Positions 31,183-32,332 of a DNA stretch of 32,332 nucleotides are shown one piece after another (the stretch's first letter is position 1; every line of letters begins with the position of its first letter). Location of the stretch: assembly GCA_947624935.1 (NCBI GenBank), contig CANQML010000011.1, forward strand, positions 1 to 32,332, given 5' to 3'. The notes under the pieces were generated by a model. It made no database searches, had not been told where the DNA came from, and saw only the letters and a list, made by a program, of their open reading frames with translations. Position numbers and translations under genes: made by a program. Origin of the DNA: Candidatus Gastranaerophilales bacterium (GTDB lineage Bacteria; Cyanobacteriota; Vampirovibrionia; Gastranaerophilales; Gastranaerophilaceae).

Positions 31183-31213
31183 AAATCTGAATTGTTAAAT
31201 ATCATACAAATGC

Positions 31214-31242
31214 TTGACACATTCAAAAAAAATTGATAATAT
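31214..31242 (+). promoter_or_regulatory. Promoter of prepilin 2
   Basis: TTGACA (31214-31219), a 17-nt spacer and TAATAT (31237-31242); an overlapping TATAAT at 31240-31245 gives a 20-nt spacer. The leader is about 55 nt with a ribosome binding site (GAAAGGTG). Confidence 0.75.
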
Positions 31243-31302
31243 AATTTCATTAGTAAGATAAAAATTGTTCATAGCTTATTAAAAAAGAAAGGTGAAAAGA
31301 TT

Positions 31303-32073
31303 ATGACAAAACGATTCGGCGTGCCTGAGGCACAACAAGACATGGGTAATTCGTCAAGTGCGGCGTTTACCTTGGCAGAAGTGTTAATTACACTTGGTAT
31401 TATTGGTGTTGTAGCTGCGATGACAATCCCTACACTTATTTCAAACACAAACGGAGCACAATTTAAGACTGCTTACAAAAAGGCGTTATCAGTGTTAAAT
31501 CAAGCTGCTGTTATGAATGTTGCGTTGGAAGACACTGATTTTTCAACAATCAAGGCTGATGGTGACAGTGATGACGATGAACCGAGCTCATTACGTTACA
31601 TTTTAACACACCGTACAATGGGTACATACAATGAAGATTTGTATGATGGTGCTACAGCGCCTACACTATCTGGGGATACGGACTCACCGCTTAGTGGAAA
31701 AACTTTAAATGATGACACTGCTTTCCATTCAATCGAATTTCCGGATGGAACTTCGTTCTCCTATGAAGTAATTAGTGATGCTGATGGGAAAAAATGTGAA
31801 TCTGCTGCTAGTAAATGTATTGGTTTTATCGATGCAAACGGTAAAAAAGGACCGAACAAAGAAATCACTTGTACAAACGGTACCAATAGTGTAGATGAAG
31901 ATGATTGTTATGTTACAAACGACACAATAGGTGGTGGCGATATTTATCCTGTATATATTTACGGACAACAAATCGTACCTGCAACGGAAGCTGCAAGAGC
32001 AGTGTTATACGGAAACGACAAAGCTCCGTCCGGTACAACATCATCTGCTACGACTACTTCATCATCTGACTAA
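31303..32073 (+). CDS. Type IV prepilin-like protein (FTLAE class), second copy
   Basis: This 256-residue protein has a 21-residue leader (MTKRFGVPEAQQDMGNSSSAA) and the prepilin helix FTLAEVLITLGIIGVVAAMTIP, with Glu at +5 and Ala at the cleavage position. The mature head is acidic (DGDSDDDEPSS, VDEDD), has four Cys (EESAASKCIG region and TCTNG/DDCYV) and ends in a Ser/Thr-rich tail (SGTTSSATTTSSSD). It resembles the prepilin at 168 in leader start and helix but not in the head. Such proteins are processed by a PilD-type peptidase and assembled into a pilus or type II secretion pseudopilus; no assembly genes lie nearby. The ribosome binding site is AAAGGTG. Confidence 0.88.
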   Translation: MTKRFGVPEAQQDMGNSSSAAFTLAEVLITLGIIGVVAAMTIPTLISNTNGAQFKTAYKKALSVLNQAAVMNVALEDTDFSTIKADGDSDDDEPSSLRYILTHRTMGTYNEDLYDGATAPTLSGDTDSPLSGKTLNDDTAFHSIEFPDGTSFSYEVISDADGKKCESAASKCIGFIDANGKKGPNKEITCTNGTNSVDEDDCYVTNDTIGGGDIYPVYIYGQQIVPATEAARAVLYGNDKAPSGTTSSATTTSSSD

Positions 32074-32095
32074 GTCGAGCTTATCAAATCTAATT

Positions 32096-32126
32096 AAAAA
32101 AAGCGGAGCGGAAGTTCCGCTTTTTT
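32096..32126 (+). terminator. Intrinsic terminator after prepilin 2
   Basis: An A-run, GCGGA (32103-32107) paired with TCCGC (32116-32120), and six Ts. It begins about 25 nt after the stop codon. Confidence 0.85.
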
Positions 32127-32332
32127 GTAGCTTTCAATGTGAGGTGGCGAAGCCATATAAAGTCGTTAAGACGTTAGGACGTTAAGTCGTTAAGTTCTTT
32201 ACATTAAGTTGGGTTGTGGATTGTCGTCACGCAATCCCCACCCCTTGCGGGCGGGGAAGTGGTTGTGCACGAGTTCACGAGTGCTACAACCGCAGGGGCG
32301 GGGTTCGTAATTGTCATTTGTCATGGCATTTG
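32127..32332. repeat. Repeat-rich intergenic end of window
   Basis: Four imperfect 8-bp tandem units (TCGTTAAG, ACGTTAGG, ACGTTAAG, TCGTTAAG; 32163-32194) are followed by GC-rich inverted repeats. These are a CCCC..GGGG block around 32237-32258 containing CCCTTGCGGGCGGGG, and GGTTGT..ACAACC around 32262-32291. They echo the C-rich/G-rich repeat at the start of the window. No gene is visible. Confidence 0.6.

Overview
The window looks like AT-rich chromosome from a diderm bacterium. Supporting features are signal peptides, two autotransporter beta-barrels and a Skp/OmpH chaperone. The two prepilin-like proteins with the core FTLAE[VI]L(V/I)TL..IG(I/V)VA.MTIP resemble those of gut Gastranaerophilales (Vampirovibrionia/Melainabacteria). 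That assignment is inference from protein style and not from any search. Three tRNA genes (Ser-GCU, Pro-UGG, Leu-UAG) are present, none with an encoded CCA.

Layout. 1-905: a repeat-rich stretch leading into a prepilin gene. 899-2191 (minus): thiG and a translationally coupled bifunctional-nuclease-family gene. 2279-2368: tRNA-Ser. 2453-4453 (minus): an exported trehalose-synthase-like GH13 enzyme. 4479-7120: a redox cluster in which a flavodoxin gene diverges from a TetR regulator, an FMN/Fe-S flavoprotein and an aldo/keto reductase. The shared promoter region carries two TGAC..GTCA palindromes. 7239-9955 (minus): an MBOAT plus AlgJ/AlgX-like SGNH pair, probably an O-acetylation system for an exported glycan. 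10026-10310: a small Cro/C1-type regulator. 10311-10783: tRNA-Pro buried in repeats. 10784-10936 (minus): a 50-residue rubredoxin. 10966-12628: overlapping thioesterase, pseudouridine synthase and dephospho-CoA kinase genes. 12625-15700 (minus): a CHAP-like protein, a small unknown and an MsbA-type ABC exporter.

15888-27395 is the surface-protein locus. It holds two very large Chlamydia Pmp-like autotransporters (2176 and 1304 aa). Between them lies a divergently transcribed HTH regulator next to a perfect 11-bp-arm palindrome and a strong promoter. A Skp/OmpH-family periplasmic chaperone follows the second autotransporter. Each autotransporter gene contains an in-frame G9 tract in its passenger region, which suggests switching by slipped-strand mispairing.

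27396-28165 holds terminators, tRNA-Leu and a repeat array. 28166-28831 (minus) is a NarL-type response regulator, 28945-31182 a cytoplasmic GH13-like protein, and 31303-32073 a second prepilin followed by more repeats.

The most unusual signal concerns tRNA-Pro and tRNA-Leu, about 17 kb apart. Both are flanked by fragments of themselves. On the 5' side, between a probable promoter and the mature tRNA, lie repeated 5'-tRNA fragments in which the D-loop is interrupted by the same 39-nt hairpin element. On the 3' side, a 16-18 nt copy of the tRNA 3' end, broken in the T-loop, lies beyond a mosaic of short palindromes. This looks like a small hairpin element family that inserts at tRNA loops while an intact tRNA is kept.
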